A program made the position numbers and the translations under genes. Under the pieces are notes generated by a model. That model made no database searches and was not told the origin of the DNA. It worked only from the letters and a program-made list of their open reading frames with translations. A stretch of DNA of 64,000 nt, taken from contig NZ_PVNG01000003.1 in assembly GCF_003001935.1 (NCBI RefSeq), positions 372,001 through 436,000 of the forward strand. Reading direction: 5' to 3'. Below are positions 36,256 to 45,729 of the stretch, piece after piece (positions within the stretch are counted from its first letter, which is position 1; every line of letters begins with the position of its first letter). This stretch comes from Nonomuraea fuscirosea. GTDB taxonomy: Bacteria; Actinomycetota; Actinomycetes; Streptosporangiales; Streptosporangiaceae.

Positions 36256-37653
36256 GTGTTCACCCCCCGCAGGGCTCTCATCCTGCTCGCGGCGCTCGCC
36301 GCGATGTCCGGCGTCATCGCGCCGGCGCAGGCTGCGGACATCCCGGCTCCCGGCGAGATCGTCATGAGCCCGAACATCAAGCACGTCACCAATGTGCCCA
36401 AGCCAGAGGCCCTGGCCGACATCCACACGGACATGGCCTTCCAGGGCGACTACGCCTACGTGGGCAACTACTACGGCTTCTCGATCTACGACATCAAGAA
36501 CCCCAAGCGCACCTCCCTGGTCAGCTCCGTGGTCTGCCCCGGCGGCCAGATGGACGTGTCGGTGTACGGCGACCTGCTGTTCGGGTCCGTCGACTCCTCG
36601 CGCAACAACGACTCGTGCAGCAGCACCGGGCAGAGCGCCACGATCAAGGAATCGTGGGAGGGCATCCGCATTTTCGACGTCTCCGACAAGGCCAATCCGC
36701 GGTATGTCAAGGCGGTCGAGACGAACTGCGGCTCGCACACGCACACGCTGGTGCCGGACCGCAGGCGGGAGAACGTCTACCTCTACATCTCCTCCTACAG
36801 CCCGAGCGACACGTACCCGGACTGTCGGCCGCCGCACGACCTGATCACCATCGTGAAGGTCCCGCTGCGCGACCCGGCGGCGGCCTCGGTCATCGCCACG
36901 CCGAACCTCTTCCCCGACGGCGGCTTCCCCGGCGTGCCGGGCCAGTACCCCGACGGCAAGTCGGCCACCACGGGCTGCCACGACATCACGGCCTACCCGG
37001 AGAAGGGCATCGCCGCGGGCGCCTGCATGGGTGAGGGCGTCCTGCTCGACATCCGCGACCCGGCGCGGCCCAGGGTCACCGCCACCGTGCGCGACGAGAC
37101 GAACTTCGCCTTCTGGCACTCGGCCACGTTCAACAACGAAGGCACGAAGGTCATCTTCACCGACGAGCTCGGCGGCGGCACCAGGGCCACCTGCAACGAG
37201 GCCATCGGGCCCGTCAAGGGCGCGAACGCCTACTACGACCTCGTCCGCGGGCAGTTCGTGTTCCGGGGCTACTTCAAGATCCCGAGGCATCAGGACGACA
37301 CCGAGAACTGCGTGGCGCACAACGGCTCGCTGATCCCGGTCAAGGGCCGCGACATCATGGTGCAGGCGTGGTACCAGGGCGGCATCTCGGTGGTCGACTT
37401 CACCGACTCCGCCCACCCGCGGGAGATCGCCTACTTCGAGCGCGGCCCCGACAACACCGCGCCGGCGCTCAGCGGCGGCTTCTGGTCCGCGTACTACTAC
37501 AACGGCTACATCTACGGCTCCGACTTCAACCTGGGCCTCGATGTGCTGAAGCTCAACGACTGGCGGACGAACAAGGCCAACGGCGTCAAGATGCGCTCGC
37601 TCAACGCGCAGACGCAGGAGTCGTACCCCGATCGGGGCCACGGCCACCACTGA
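36256..37653 (+). CDS. Secreted LVIVD-repeat beta-propeller protein 1
   Basis: A 465-residue secreted protein of the LVIVD-repeat family. Signal peptide about 1-26 (ending PAQA). The rest consists of beta-propeller blades with motifs such as DYAYVGNYYGFSIYDI, WEGIRIFDVSDKANPRYVK and GGISVVDFTDSAHPREIAYFERG. Conserved Cys/His pairs (NCGSHTHTLV, GCHDIT) may bind metal or form disulfides. It ends with a short His-containing tail (DRGHGHH). GTG at 36256 has CGGAGG at about 36244. The paralog at 37763 lies directly downstream with a hairpin between. Function unknown; the propeller suggests a binding or enzymatic role on the cell surface. Confidence 0.86.
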   Translation: MFTPRRALILLAALAAMSGVIAPAQAADIPAPGEIVMSPNIKHVTNVPKPEALADIHTDMAFQGDYAYVGNYYGFSIYDIKNPKRTSLVSSVVCPGGQMDVSVYGDLLFGSVDSSRNNDSCSSTGQSATIKESWEGIRIFDVSDKANPRYVKAVETNCGSHTHTLVPDRRRENVYLYISSYSPSDTYPDCRPPHDLITIVKVPLRDPAAASVIATPNLFPDGGFPGVPGQYPDGKSATTGCHDITAYPEKGIAAGACMGEGVLLDIRDPARPRVTATVRDETNFAFWHSATFNNEGTKVIFTDELGGGTRATCNEAIGPVKGANAYYDLVRGQFVFRGYFKIPRHQDDTENCVAHNGSLIPVKGRDIMVQAWYQGGISVVDFTDSAHPREIAYFERGPDNTAPALSGGFWSAYYYNGYIYGSDFNLGLDVLKLNDWRTNKANGVKMRSLNAQTQESYPDRGHGHH

Positions 37654-37662
37654 CGGACCCCG

Positions 37663-37695
37663 GCGGCGGGGGCGCCCGCGAGGAGCCCCCGCCGC
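37663..37695 (+). terminator. Hairpin between the two LVIVD genes
   Basis: A perfect 11-bp GC stem (37663-37673 with 37685-37695) with an 11-nt loop starts 10 bp after the first LVIVD stop. No T-run follows. It may attenuate read-through into, or stabilise mRNA upstream of, the second LVIVD gene. Confidence 0.5.
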
Positions 37696-37762
37696 TCAGG
37701 CGTTCCCCCCGACATCCCTGGTTCCCGAGTTCCCAGAGGAATGTGATCAAGGAGGCTCCCGA

Positions 37763-39196
37763 GTGATCTCATTGCGCCGCTCCATCGTCGTGGCGGCGGC
37801 GGCCACAGCCTTAGCGCTGGCGGGCATGCCCGCGCTGGCCGCCGACATCCCGCCCCCCGACGCCGTGGTCACCAGCCCGAACGTGACCCACGTGCTGAAC
37901 ATCCCCAAGCCCGCCCCGATCGCCGCCACCATCAACACCGACATCGCCTTCCAGGGCGACTACGCCTACGTCGGCAACTACGGCGGCTTCTCGATCTACG
38001 ACATCAGGAACCCCAAGCGGGCCAGGGCCGTCAGCTCGGTCGTCTGCCCCGGCTCCCAGATGGACGTCAGCGTCTACGGCGACCTGCTGTTCGCCGCCGT
38101 CGACTCCTCGCGCAACAACGACTCGTGCAGCAGCACCGGGCAGAGCGCCACGATCAAGGAATCGTGGGAGGGCGTCCGCATCTTCGACGTCTCCGACAAG
38201 GCCAACCCGCGCTACATCAAGTCCGTCGAGACCAACTGCGGCTCCCACACCCTGACCCTGGTGCCGGGCAAGGGCCGCGACCAGAACAAGAACGTCTACG
38301 TCTACGTCTCGTCGTACCTGCCGCAGGCGGACTTCCCCGACTGCCAGCCGCCGCACGACAAGATCTCGATCATCAAGGTGCCGCTCAGGAACCCGACCGC
38401 GGCCGCGGTGGCCTCCACCCCGGTCGTCTTCCCCGACGGCGGCAACGAGACCCAGCCGGGCCTGCTGGTGCCGACCACCGGCTGCCACGACATCACCGTC
38501 TACGCCGAGAAGGACATCGCGGCGGGCGCGTGCATGGGTGACGGCGTGCTGTTCGACATCCGCGACCGGCTGAACCCGAGGGTCACGGCCAGGACCACGG
38601 ACCCGAACTTCGCGTTCTGGCACTCGGCCACGTTCACGAACGACGCCAGGAAGGTCGTCTTCACCGACGAGCTCGGCGGCGGCGGAGCGGCCACCTGCAA
38701 CGAGGCGACGGGGCCGAACCGCGGCGCGGACGCGATCTACGAGATCGTCCGCGGCAAGCTGGTGTTCAAGAGCTACTTCAAGATCCCGCGGTACCAGGCC
38801 GACAGCGAGAACTGCGTCGCGCACAACGGCTCGCTGATCCCGGTCAAGGGCCGCGACATCATGGTGCAGGCCTGGTACATGGGCGGGCTGTCGATCTGGG
38901 ACTTCACCGACGCCTCGCGGCCGAGGGAGATCGGCTACTTCGAGCGCGGTCCGCGCTCGGACGGCAGCGGCGGTGGCATCTGGTCCGCCTACTACTACAA
39001 CGGTTACATCTACGGCGCCGACTTCAACGAGGGGCTCGACGTCATCAAGATCGACGACCGGCTCACCGACGGCGCCAGGCACGTTCGTACCGACAGGTTG
39101 AACGTCCAGACGCAGGAGTCGTTCCCCGGCGGTGGCCACGGTGGCCCCGGCGGCGGTCACGGCGGCGGTCACGGTGGTGGCCACGGCGGCTGGTGA
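37763..39196 (+). CDS. Secreted LVIVD-repeat protein 2 with Gly/His tail
   Basis: A 477-residue paralog of the preceding gene, with the same signal peptide type (about 1-27, ending PALAA) and the same blade motifs and Cys/His positions. It differs in a C-terminal tail of about 22 residues built from GGGHGG units with six histidines, absent from the first copy apart from its GHGHH end, and suited to binding metal ions. DNA identity between the two copies is uneven: a 77-bp stretch (36587-36663 and 38097-38173) is identical, pointing to recent duplication or gene conversion. GTG at 37763 follows AAGGAGG. It converges on the RDD gene 30 bp downstream. Confidence 0.86.
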   Translation: MISLRRSIVVAAAATALALAGMPALAADIPPPDAVVTSPNVTHVLNIPKPAPIAATINTDIAFQGDYAYVGNYGGFSIYDIRNPKRARAVSSVVCPGSQMDVSVYGDLLFAAVDSSRNNDSCSSTGQSATIKESWEGVRIFDVSDKANPRYIKSVETNCGSHTLTLVPGKGRDQNKNVYVYVSSYLPQADFPDCQPPHDKISIIKVPLRNPTAAAVASTPVVFPDGGNETQPGLLVPTTGCHDITVYAEKDIAAGACMGDGVLFDIRDRLNPRVTARTTDPNFAFWHSATFTNDARKVVFTDELGGGGAATCNEATGPNRGADAIYEIVRGKLVFKSYFKIPRYQADSENCVAHNGSLIPVKGRDIMVQAWYMGGLSIWDFTDASRPREIGYFERGPRSDGSGGGIWSAYYYNGYIYGADFNEGLDVIKIDDRLTDGARHVRTDRLNVQTQESFPGGGHGGPGGGHGGGHGGGHGGW

Positions 39197-39226
39197 GGTG
39201 ACGGCTCGTCCGCCCTCTGGCCGCGC

Positions 39227-40198
39227 TCACTGAGGTGGTGCGAACCCGCCCGGAGTCGCCTGCGGCGGCTCTGGTGCGGGTGCGGGCGACGCCTGCGGCG
39301 GCGGGGGATACCCGGCGGGCGGCCCCTGCGGCGAAGGCATCGGAGGTGCGTACGGACCGGGCGGCGCGTACGCCCCCGGCCCGGACGGCGCGGCAGGCCC
39401 GTACGGCCCCGGAGGAGGCCCCGGAGGGCTCTGGGGCGGCGGGACGGTCCCCATCCGCTGTGCGAAGCGCACCTGCTCCCTGCGCCGGCGCTCGGCGAGC
39501 ACGGCGCTCAGGTACGCGTGCGGCGGCACCCCGGCCGGCGCGGCGGGCGAGACGAACGCCGCCACCTGGGTCGCGATCCGCACCCCCATGTCGTGCTGGA
39601 CCTGCGGCGAGAGCTGATGCCATCGCGCCAGGTACTGCCTGGCGGCCTGCGCGGCCTCGTCCGGCAACTGGGAGAGCTCCAGCGTGGTGGCCCAGCCGGC
39701 CAGTGGCGGCGGCATCGCGATGACCTGGCCCGACTCGCGCGGCGCCCGGTCGGAGATCACGATGGTGCCCGCGAACACGTCGCCGAGCCGCTTGCCCCGC
39801 TTGGAGACCAGCGACGCGATCAGCGCGGGCGCCCCGGCCAGCACCCAGAACTCCAGCACCCCCGCCAACCCGCGGAACAACGCCTGGCGGAAGCGCACGG
39901 GGCTGCCGTCGTCGCCGACCACCCGCAGCCCGAGCGCCAGCTTGCCGAGGCTGCGCCCCCTGGACAGGCTCTCGAAGATCACCGGGTAGCCGATCAGGAC
40001 CAGCACCGTCAGCAGGATCATGACGGCGGCGTACATGGCGAAGTCGGTGACCCCCGCGAACGCGCCTAAGAGCGCGTTGATCGCGACCAGGATGACGAAC
40101 TGCGTGGCCAGATCGATGATGATCGCCAGCGCGCGGGAGGGCATCTGGGCGACCCGCACCTCGACGACGACCGCGTCGCCGGTCACAACCTCTGACAT
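39227..40198 (-). CDS. RDD-family membrane protein
   Basis: A 323-residue protein. The RDD domain covers about residues 15-150: RALAIIIDLATQFVILV at the first helix, the Arg-Asp signature region, and SRGRSLGKLALGLRVVGDDGSPV at the second. The cytoplasmic C-terminal 120 residues are Pro/Gly/Tyr-rich and disordered. Some RDD proteins are Na+/H+ antiporters, but most are unassigned. It is divergent from the SpoIIM-like gene with 51 bp between starts, and such RDD/SpoIIM pairs usually neighbour the MoxR-DUF58 operon found next to it here. Role in membrane remodelling is an inference. Confidence 0.87.
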   Translation of the reverse strand: MSEVVTGDAVVVEVRVAQMPSRALAIIIDLATQFVILVAINALLGAFAGVTDFAMYAAVMILLTVLVLIGYPVIFESLSRGRSLGKLALGLRVVGDDGSPVRFRQALFRGLAGVLEFWVLAGAPALIASLVSKRGKRLGDVFAGTIVISDRAPRESGQVIAMPPPLAGWATTLELSQLPDEAAQAARQYLARWHQLSPQVQHDMGVRIATQVAAFVSPAAPAGVPPHAYLSAVLAERRRREQVRFAQRMGTVPPPQSPPGPPPGPYGPAAPSGPGAYAPPGPYAPPMPSPQGPPAGYPPPPQASPAPAPEPPQATPGGFAPPQ

Positions 40199-40249
40199 AT
40201 GTGGAGCCTAACGGCTCTGCCCTGGTGATTGAGCGGCCAGAATGTTCGG

Positions 40250-41242
40250 GTGGACATCGATGCGTTCGTCACAGCACACCGCCCCGTGTGGGATCGGCTC
40301 GACCACCTGGTCAAGAACCGGTCGTCGCTGACCGGCGACGAGGTGGACGAGCTGGTCGAGCTCTACCAGCGGGTGTCCACGCATCTGTCCATCGTCCGCT
40401 CCGCCGCCGAGGACCCGATGGTGGTCGGGCGGCTGTCCGCGCTGGTGGCCAGGGCCAGGTCCGCGGTCACCGGGGCGCACACCCCGGCCTGGCGGGAGCT
40501 GACGCGCTTCTTCACGGTGTCGTTCCCCGTGGTGGCCTACCGGGCGCGGTGGTGGTGGCTGGGCAGCGCGCTGGCCTTCCTCGCGGTCGCGTGGGCGATG
40601 GGCGCGTGGGTGGCGGCCAACCCCGACGTCCAGGCGACGATCGCCAGCCCCGACGAGATCACCCGGCTGGTCAACGAGGACTTCGCCGACTACTACTCCG
40701 AGCACCCTGCCGCCTCCTTCGCCAACCGCGTCTGGATCAACAACGCCTGGGTCTCGGCGCAGATGATCATGTACGCGGTGGTGCTCGGGCTGCCGATCCC
40801 GTTCGCGCTGTACTCCAACGCGGCGAACGTGGCCGTCTCGGGCGGGCTGATGGCCTCCAGGGACAAGCTGGACATCTTCTTCGGCCTGATCCTGCCGCAC
40901 GGGCTCCTGGAGCTGACCGCCGTGTTCCTGGCCGCGGCCGTGGGCCTGCGCCTCGGCTGGACGGTCATCGACCCCGGCCCGCGCAGACGCGTCGAGGCGC
41001 TGGCGGAGAACGGCCGGGCGGTGATGAGCGTGGCGCTGGGGCTGGTCGTGGTGCTGTTCGTGTCGGGGCTGATCGAGGCGTTCGTGACCCCGTCGGGGCT
41101 GCCCACGTGGGCGCGCGTGGGCATCGGGGTGCTCGCCGAGGTGGTCTTCCTCACGTACGTGATCGTCTTCGGGCGGCGGGCGATGCGGCAGCACGAGACC
41201 GGCGACATCGAACGCGCCCCCGACGTCGCCCCCTCAGCCTGA
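40250..41242 (+). CDS. SpoIIM-like (stage II sporulation protein M) membrane protein
   Basis: A 330-residue integral membrane protein of the SpoIIM/DUF95 family: a cytoplasmic helical N-terminus (1-95) followed by about five membrane helices starting WWWLGSALAFLAVAW. The family motif NNAWVSAQMIMYAV lies before helix 2, and the conserved GLILPHGLLELTAVFLA is in helix 4. In Bacillus SpoIIM is part of the DMP complex that remodels peptidoglycan in engulfment; actinobacterial relatives are uncharacterised and do not engulf. GTG at 40250 is chosen from the VDIDAFV family start; TTG at 40229 is in frame. It is convergent with the DUF58 gene. Confidence 0.86.
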   Translation: MDIDAFVTAHRPVWDRLDHLVKNRSSLTGDEVDELVELYQRVSTHLSIVRSAAEDPMVVGRLSALVARARSAVTGAHTPAWRELTRFFTVSFPVVAYRARWWWLGSALAFLAVAWAMGAWVAANPDVQATIASPDEITRLVNEDFADYYSEHPAASFANRVWINNAWVSAQMIMYAVVLGLPIPFALYSNAANVAVSGGLMASRDKLDIFFGLILPHGLLELTAVFLAAAVGLRLGWTVIDPGPRRRVEALAENGRAVMSVALGLVVVLFVSGLIEAFVTPSGLPTWARVGIGVLAEVVFLTYVIVFGRRAMRQHETGDIERAPDVAPSA

Positions 41243-41336
41243 AACTCCCGGAAACGGACAGCGGCCGCCAGGGCTCGGCGCCGGCACACAGGACGCGGAC
41301 GCCGGCTCAGCGGACGCCGGCTCAGAGGCGGCCGGC

Positions 41337-42707
41337 TCAGAGGCGGCCGGCCGCCTTCAGCGCCAGGTACGCGTCCGCCAGCGCCGGCGCGATCTCCTCC
41401 GGGGGCGCGTCCACGACCTCGACGCCGTGCCGCCGCAGCCTGGCCGTGATCCGCCTGCGCCCGAGCTGCGCCTGCTCGGCCGCCGCCGCGTCGTACACCT
41501 CCTCGACCGACCCCCTGCGGCCCGCCATGGCCGCCACCCGCGGATCGGACACGCCGGCCACCAGCACCAGGTGCCGCGAGGACAGCTGCGCCAGCACCGG
41601 CATGAGCCCCTCGTCCATGGCCGCCGAGTTGAGGTCGGTGAGCAGCACGACCAGGCAGCGCCGCTTGGCCCGCGACAGGATCGAGGCCACCATGCCCTGA
41701 GCGTCGGCCTCGATCAGCTCCGCCTCGATCGGCGCCATCGCGTTGACCAGCATCGACAGCAGCTCGGTGCGGGACGCGCCGCTCACCCAGGCGCGCACGG
41801 CGCGGTCGTAGGCGAGGAAGTCGACCTGGTCGCCGGCCCTGGCCGCCAGCGCGGCCAGCAGCAGCGCCGCGTCCATCGACCAGTCCAGGCGCGGCCAGCC
41901 GGGCGCGGGCCGGGAAGCAGGGGGTGCGAGCAGGCCGGTGTTCGCCTCCGTCCCGGCCATGGGGACGGGCGCGTCGCCCACCCGGCCCGCCGAGGTGCGG
42001 CCGGTGTCGAGCACGATCAGCACGCGGCGGTCGCGTTCCGGCCGCCAGGTGCGGACGACGACGTCGTGGCGGCGCGCGGTGGCCCGCCAGTCGATGGAAC
42101 GCACGTCGTCGCCCACGACGTACTCGCGCAGCGAGTCGAACTCGGTGCCCTGCCCGCGTACCAGCGCCGGATGCTGCCCGTCGAGCTCGCGCAGCCTGGC
42201 CAGCCTCGACGGCAGGTGCTTGCGCGACAGGAACGGCGGCAGCACCCGTACCGTCCACGGGGCCCGGTGGCTGCCCTGGCGCGCGGCCAGGCCCAGCGGC
42301 CCGACGGAACGCACGGTCACCGCCACGGATGAGCGGTCGCCCCGCCGGGTCGGGGTGAGCGTCACGACGATCCTGCGGCGCTCGCCGCCCAGCACGTCCA
42401 GCTCGGCCTCCCGGGGCGCGGCGCCCGCCGACGGCGGCCACGCGTCTCTGAGCAGGCCGCGTACGCGCCGCTTGCCCGGGTTCTCGACCACCAGCTCCAC
42501 CGTCGCCTGCCCGCCCAGCCGGACCAGGGTCTCGCCGGAACGGTGCAGCCGCAGCGGGCGCACGGCCCCGGCGAACGCCAGATCGACCACGATCCCCGAG
42601 GCCAGCAGCAGACACACCCCGGCCAGCGCGGCACCGGGGCGCGGCGCGAACAGCACCACGACGATCCCGGCCAGCGCGATCAGCCCGGTACGTCCGGTCA
42701 GCGCCAT
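41337..42707 (-). CDS. DUF58-domain protein
   Basis: A 456-residue protein with two N-terminal membrane helices (about 5-45) and the DUF58 domain at about 185-300. The family signature is EFDSLREYVVGDDVRSIDWRATARRHDVVVR, followed by a VWA-like fold in which RRVLIVLDTGRTS is the MIDAS-like strand. DUF58 proteins almost always accompany MoxR AAA+ ATPases and are thought to be their effectors or substrates. Start ATG at 42707 or GTG at 42716. It is the last gene of the five-gene minus-strand operon, separated from moxR by an 18-bp triple repeat. Confidence 0.88.
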   Translation of the reverse strand: MALTGRTGLIALAGIVVVLFAPRPGAALAGVCLLLASGIVVDLAFAGAVRPLRLHRSGETLVRLGGQATVELVVENPGKRRVRGLLRDAWPPSAGAAPREAELDVLGGERRRIVVTLTPTRRGDRSSVAVTVRSVGPLGLAARQGSHRAPWTVRVLPPFLSRKHLPSRLARLRELDGQHPALVRGQGTEFDSLREYVVGDDVRSIDWRATARRHDVVVRTWRPERDRRVLIVLDTGRTSAGRVGDAPVPMAGTEANTGLLAPPASRPAPGWPRLDWSMDAALLLAALAARAGDQVDFLAYDRAVRAWVSGASRTELLSMLVNAMAPIEAELIEADAQGMVASILSRAKRRCLVVLLTDLNSAAMDEGLMPVLAQLSSRHLVLVAGVSDPRVAAMAGRRGSVEEVYDAAAAEQAQLGRRRITARLRRHGVEVVDAPPEEIAPALADAYLALKAAGRL

Positions 42708-42744
42708 CGGTTCCACCCGCCCTGTCGGCTCGCCCGCTCTGTCA

Positions 42745-42795
42745 GCTCGTTCGCGGGCATCGGCTCGCTCACGGGCATCGGCTTGTTCGCGGGCA

Positions 42796-42798
<3 letters not shown>
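42745..42798 (-). repeat. Three tandem 18-bp repeats covering the moxR stop
   Basis: Units at 42745-42762, 42763-42780 and 42781-42798 follow the pattern GCTYGYTCRCGGGCATCR. The third contains the TGA of moxR, so the end of moxR has been amplified into the intergenic spacer. Read on the coding strand, each unit contains an ATG. Confidence 0.75.
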
Positions 42799-43765
<967 letters not shown>

Positions 43766-43776
<11 letters not shown>

Positions 43777-45001
43777 TCAACTGCCTTTCGATGAAGTCCA
43801 GATATCCGGCCAGCGCGACGAGCCCCGCGTCGTCGGTCGGAGGCGGGCCGTAGAGCGCGGTGCCGACCTGGTGGGCGTCCTGTCCCGTACGGGCGGCGAT
43901 GGCCGCGACGACCTCGTGCTGCCCGGCGCCCGACCCGAGCCCCAGCCTGGGCGCGAGCCGGTCGATCGTGCCCGCCCGCAGCGACGCGGCCGCCCGGCCC
44001 CTGGCCCGCCTGGCCCGGTAGAGCCGGCCGCGGCCCTCGACGGTCTCGGCCGCCCTGACGACGACGGGCAGCTTCTCCGTCACCACGGGCCCGAGCCGCC
44101 GGCCCCGCCAGAACGCGGCGACGGCCACGGCGATGATCGCCATGTAGATGGCCCAGCGGATGCTCTCCGGCATCAGGTCGTAGATCGACTTGCCGCTTTC
44201 GCCCGGCAGGTCCACGGCGGGCGGGTCGGCCGGGCGGGCCAGCCACACGACGCTCTTCCCGGTCTGGAGCAGGTTGATCGCCAGCGCCGCGTTGCCGTCC
44301 TCGGCCAGGCGCTGGTTGGTCATGAAGCTCCCGTCGCCGACCACGGTGGTGACGCCGCCGTCGGCCTGGAAGCGGACGAGCAGATGCCCGTCCTCGACCG
44401 GGAAACAGCCGACCGTGCCGGCGGGACCGCGCATCGCGAGGCCGCCGATGTGCACGCTGCCGGCCGCCGCGGCCGCGGGCAGGCCGCATTCGGGCTCGCG
44501 GGAACGCGAGCGGTTGTCGCCCGGCTCGATCCGCACCCCCGGGGCCACGCGCTCCATGTACGGCAGGGGGCCGACGACGAGGCGGTCACCCGGGAGCCTG
44601 GCCAGTTCCTCCTCGTCGTAGTACGTGAGGTCGGTGATGACCAGCAGCTTGTCGCCTGCGGCGGCCTTCTCCGCCGCCGCCTGCGCCGATCCGACCCGCT
44701 CGACGGTGACGCCCCGCCCGCGCAGGATCTCGGCCAGGGCCTTGGACCCGGCGAGTGAGGTGTCGTCGGGGTCGAGCGGACGGGACTCGCCACGGCCGGG
44801 GGCGAGCAGGACGCCGATCACCGCGATGAGCACGACCAGCACGCCCAGCAGCACGATCAGGCGGCTGGAGCGCCAGGCGGAGCGGGCGGTGGGGGAGGTC
44901 GAGTAGGAGCCCTGGCCGTTCGCGCCCTGCGGGGCGGGAGAGGTCGCGGGGCCGGCCTGCGGCGGTGCTCCGGTGTCGGCCGGACGCGCGAAGATGCTCA
45001 T
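43766..45001 (-). CDS. DUF4350-domain membrane protein
   Basis: A 411-residue protein with one membrane helix at about residues 48-70 (SSRLIVLLGVLVVLIAVIGVLL) and another near 290-310. The DUF4350 domain, a Rossmann-like class I glutamine-amidotransferase-related fold, occupies about 80-250 and contains DKLLVITDLTYYDEEELARLP and a conserved GDGSFMTNQRL. The N-terminal 45 residues are Pro/Ala/Gly-rich. ATG at 45001 overlaps the DUF4129 stop. This family always occurs with MoxR and DUF58 genes; it may anchor or sense for that module. The end overlaps moxR. Confidence 0.86.
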
Positions 45002-45729
45002 CCCGCCGCGCCCTCCGTCCCACCAGCCGCGGGACCGCCGATGGGGCCTGTGCCGGGACCGCCCGCGGGGCCTCCGCCTGCGGGGCCTCCATCGGCGGGG
45101 CCTCCGAGCGCGGCGCCGGCGGTCGCGAGCGGGGCCGGGCGGGCCTGGCGCAGGCGGTCGTCGAGGCTCGCCATCCGCTCGTACGCCTCCCGCGTCCCCA
45201 TGATCCCGCCATACGTCACGTCGTCGAACGACCGGGCGGCCGTCGCCAGTTCCCCGGCGAAGCCGGGCAGTGACCACGACGCCTCGGTGGCGAGTTCGTG
45301 GGCCGTCCGCCCCGGCATGCCGTCCACGATCGCCCGCTCCTCCAGGTCGCGGGCGATGGCCCGCAGCCGCTCCTGGACCGCCTCGGTCCACGCGCTCTCG
45401 GCGGCCAGCCGCTCGGCCTCGCGCCGGTGGTCGGCCGCGTTCATCGTCCGGCCGCCGAATAGCCCGCTCACGCCCGGCGGGCGGCGCCGGCTCGTCCTGC
45501 GCAGCCGCCAGGTGATCAGCGTCATCACCCCGATCAGGATCAGCACGATCAGCGCCGCGGCGATGATCCCGCCCGTCGAGCCGCCGCCGCCGACCGCGTC
45601 GACGAGGTCGCCGAGGAACTGCGACACCCGCCGGTGGATCAGGTCGATCAGCGCTTCCTTCTCGTAGGCGGGGTCGAGGAGCTCGCGCGCGGCCCTGCCC
45701 GCGGCCTCGCCCCTGTCGACCGGGTTCAC
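44998..45729 (-). CDS. DUF4129-domain membrane protein
   Basis: A 243-residue protein. It has one membrane helix at about residues 53-75 (IIAAALIVLILIGVMTLITW) and a cytoplasmic DUF4129 domain at about 95-190 (ERLAAESAWTEAVQERLRAI, then MPGRTAHELATEA and FDDVTYGGIMGTREAYERM). The C-terminal 50 residues are a Gly/Pro/Ala tail. DUF4129 proteins accompany MoxR/DUF58 systems, and in some families are fused to transglutaminase-like domains; no such domain is present. GTG at 45729 overlaps the upstream gene by 4 bp and the ATG of the next gene overlaps its own stop. Confidence 0.85.
   Translation of the reverse strand: MNPVDRGEAAGRAARELLDPAYEKEALIDLIHRRVSQFLGDLVDAVGGGGSTGGIIAAALIVLILIGVMTLITWRLRRTSRRRPPGVSGLFGGRTMNAADHRREAERLAAESAWTEAVQERLRAIARDLEERAIVDGMPGRTAHELATEASWSLPGFAGELATAARSFDDVTYGGIMGTREAYERMASLDDRLRQARPAPLATAGAALGGPADGGPAGGGPAGGPGTGPIGGPAAGGTEGAAG

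Noticed and set aside
37763..39196. Second LVIVD gene as an assembly duplicate
   Set aside because: Outside the 77-bp identical stretch the copies differ throughout, including signal peptide and tail, so they are real paralogs.
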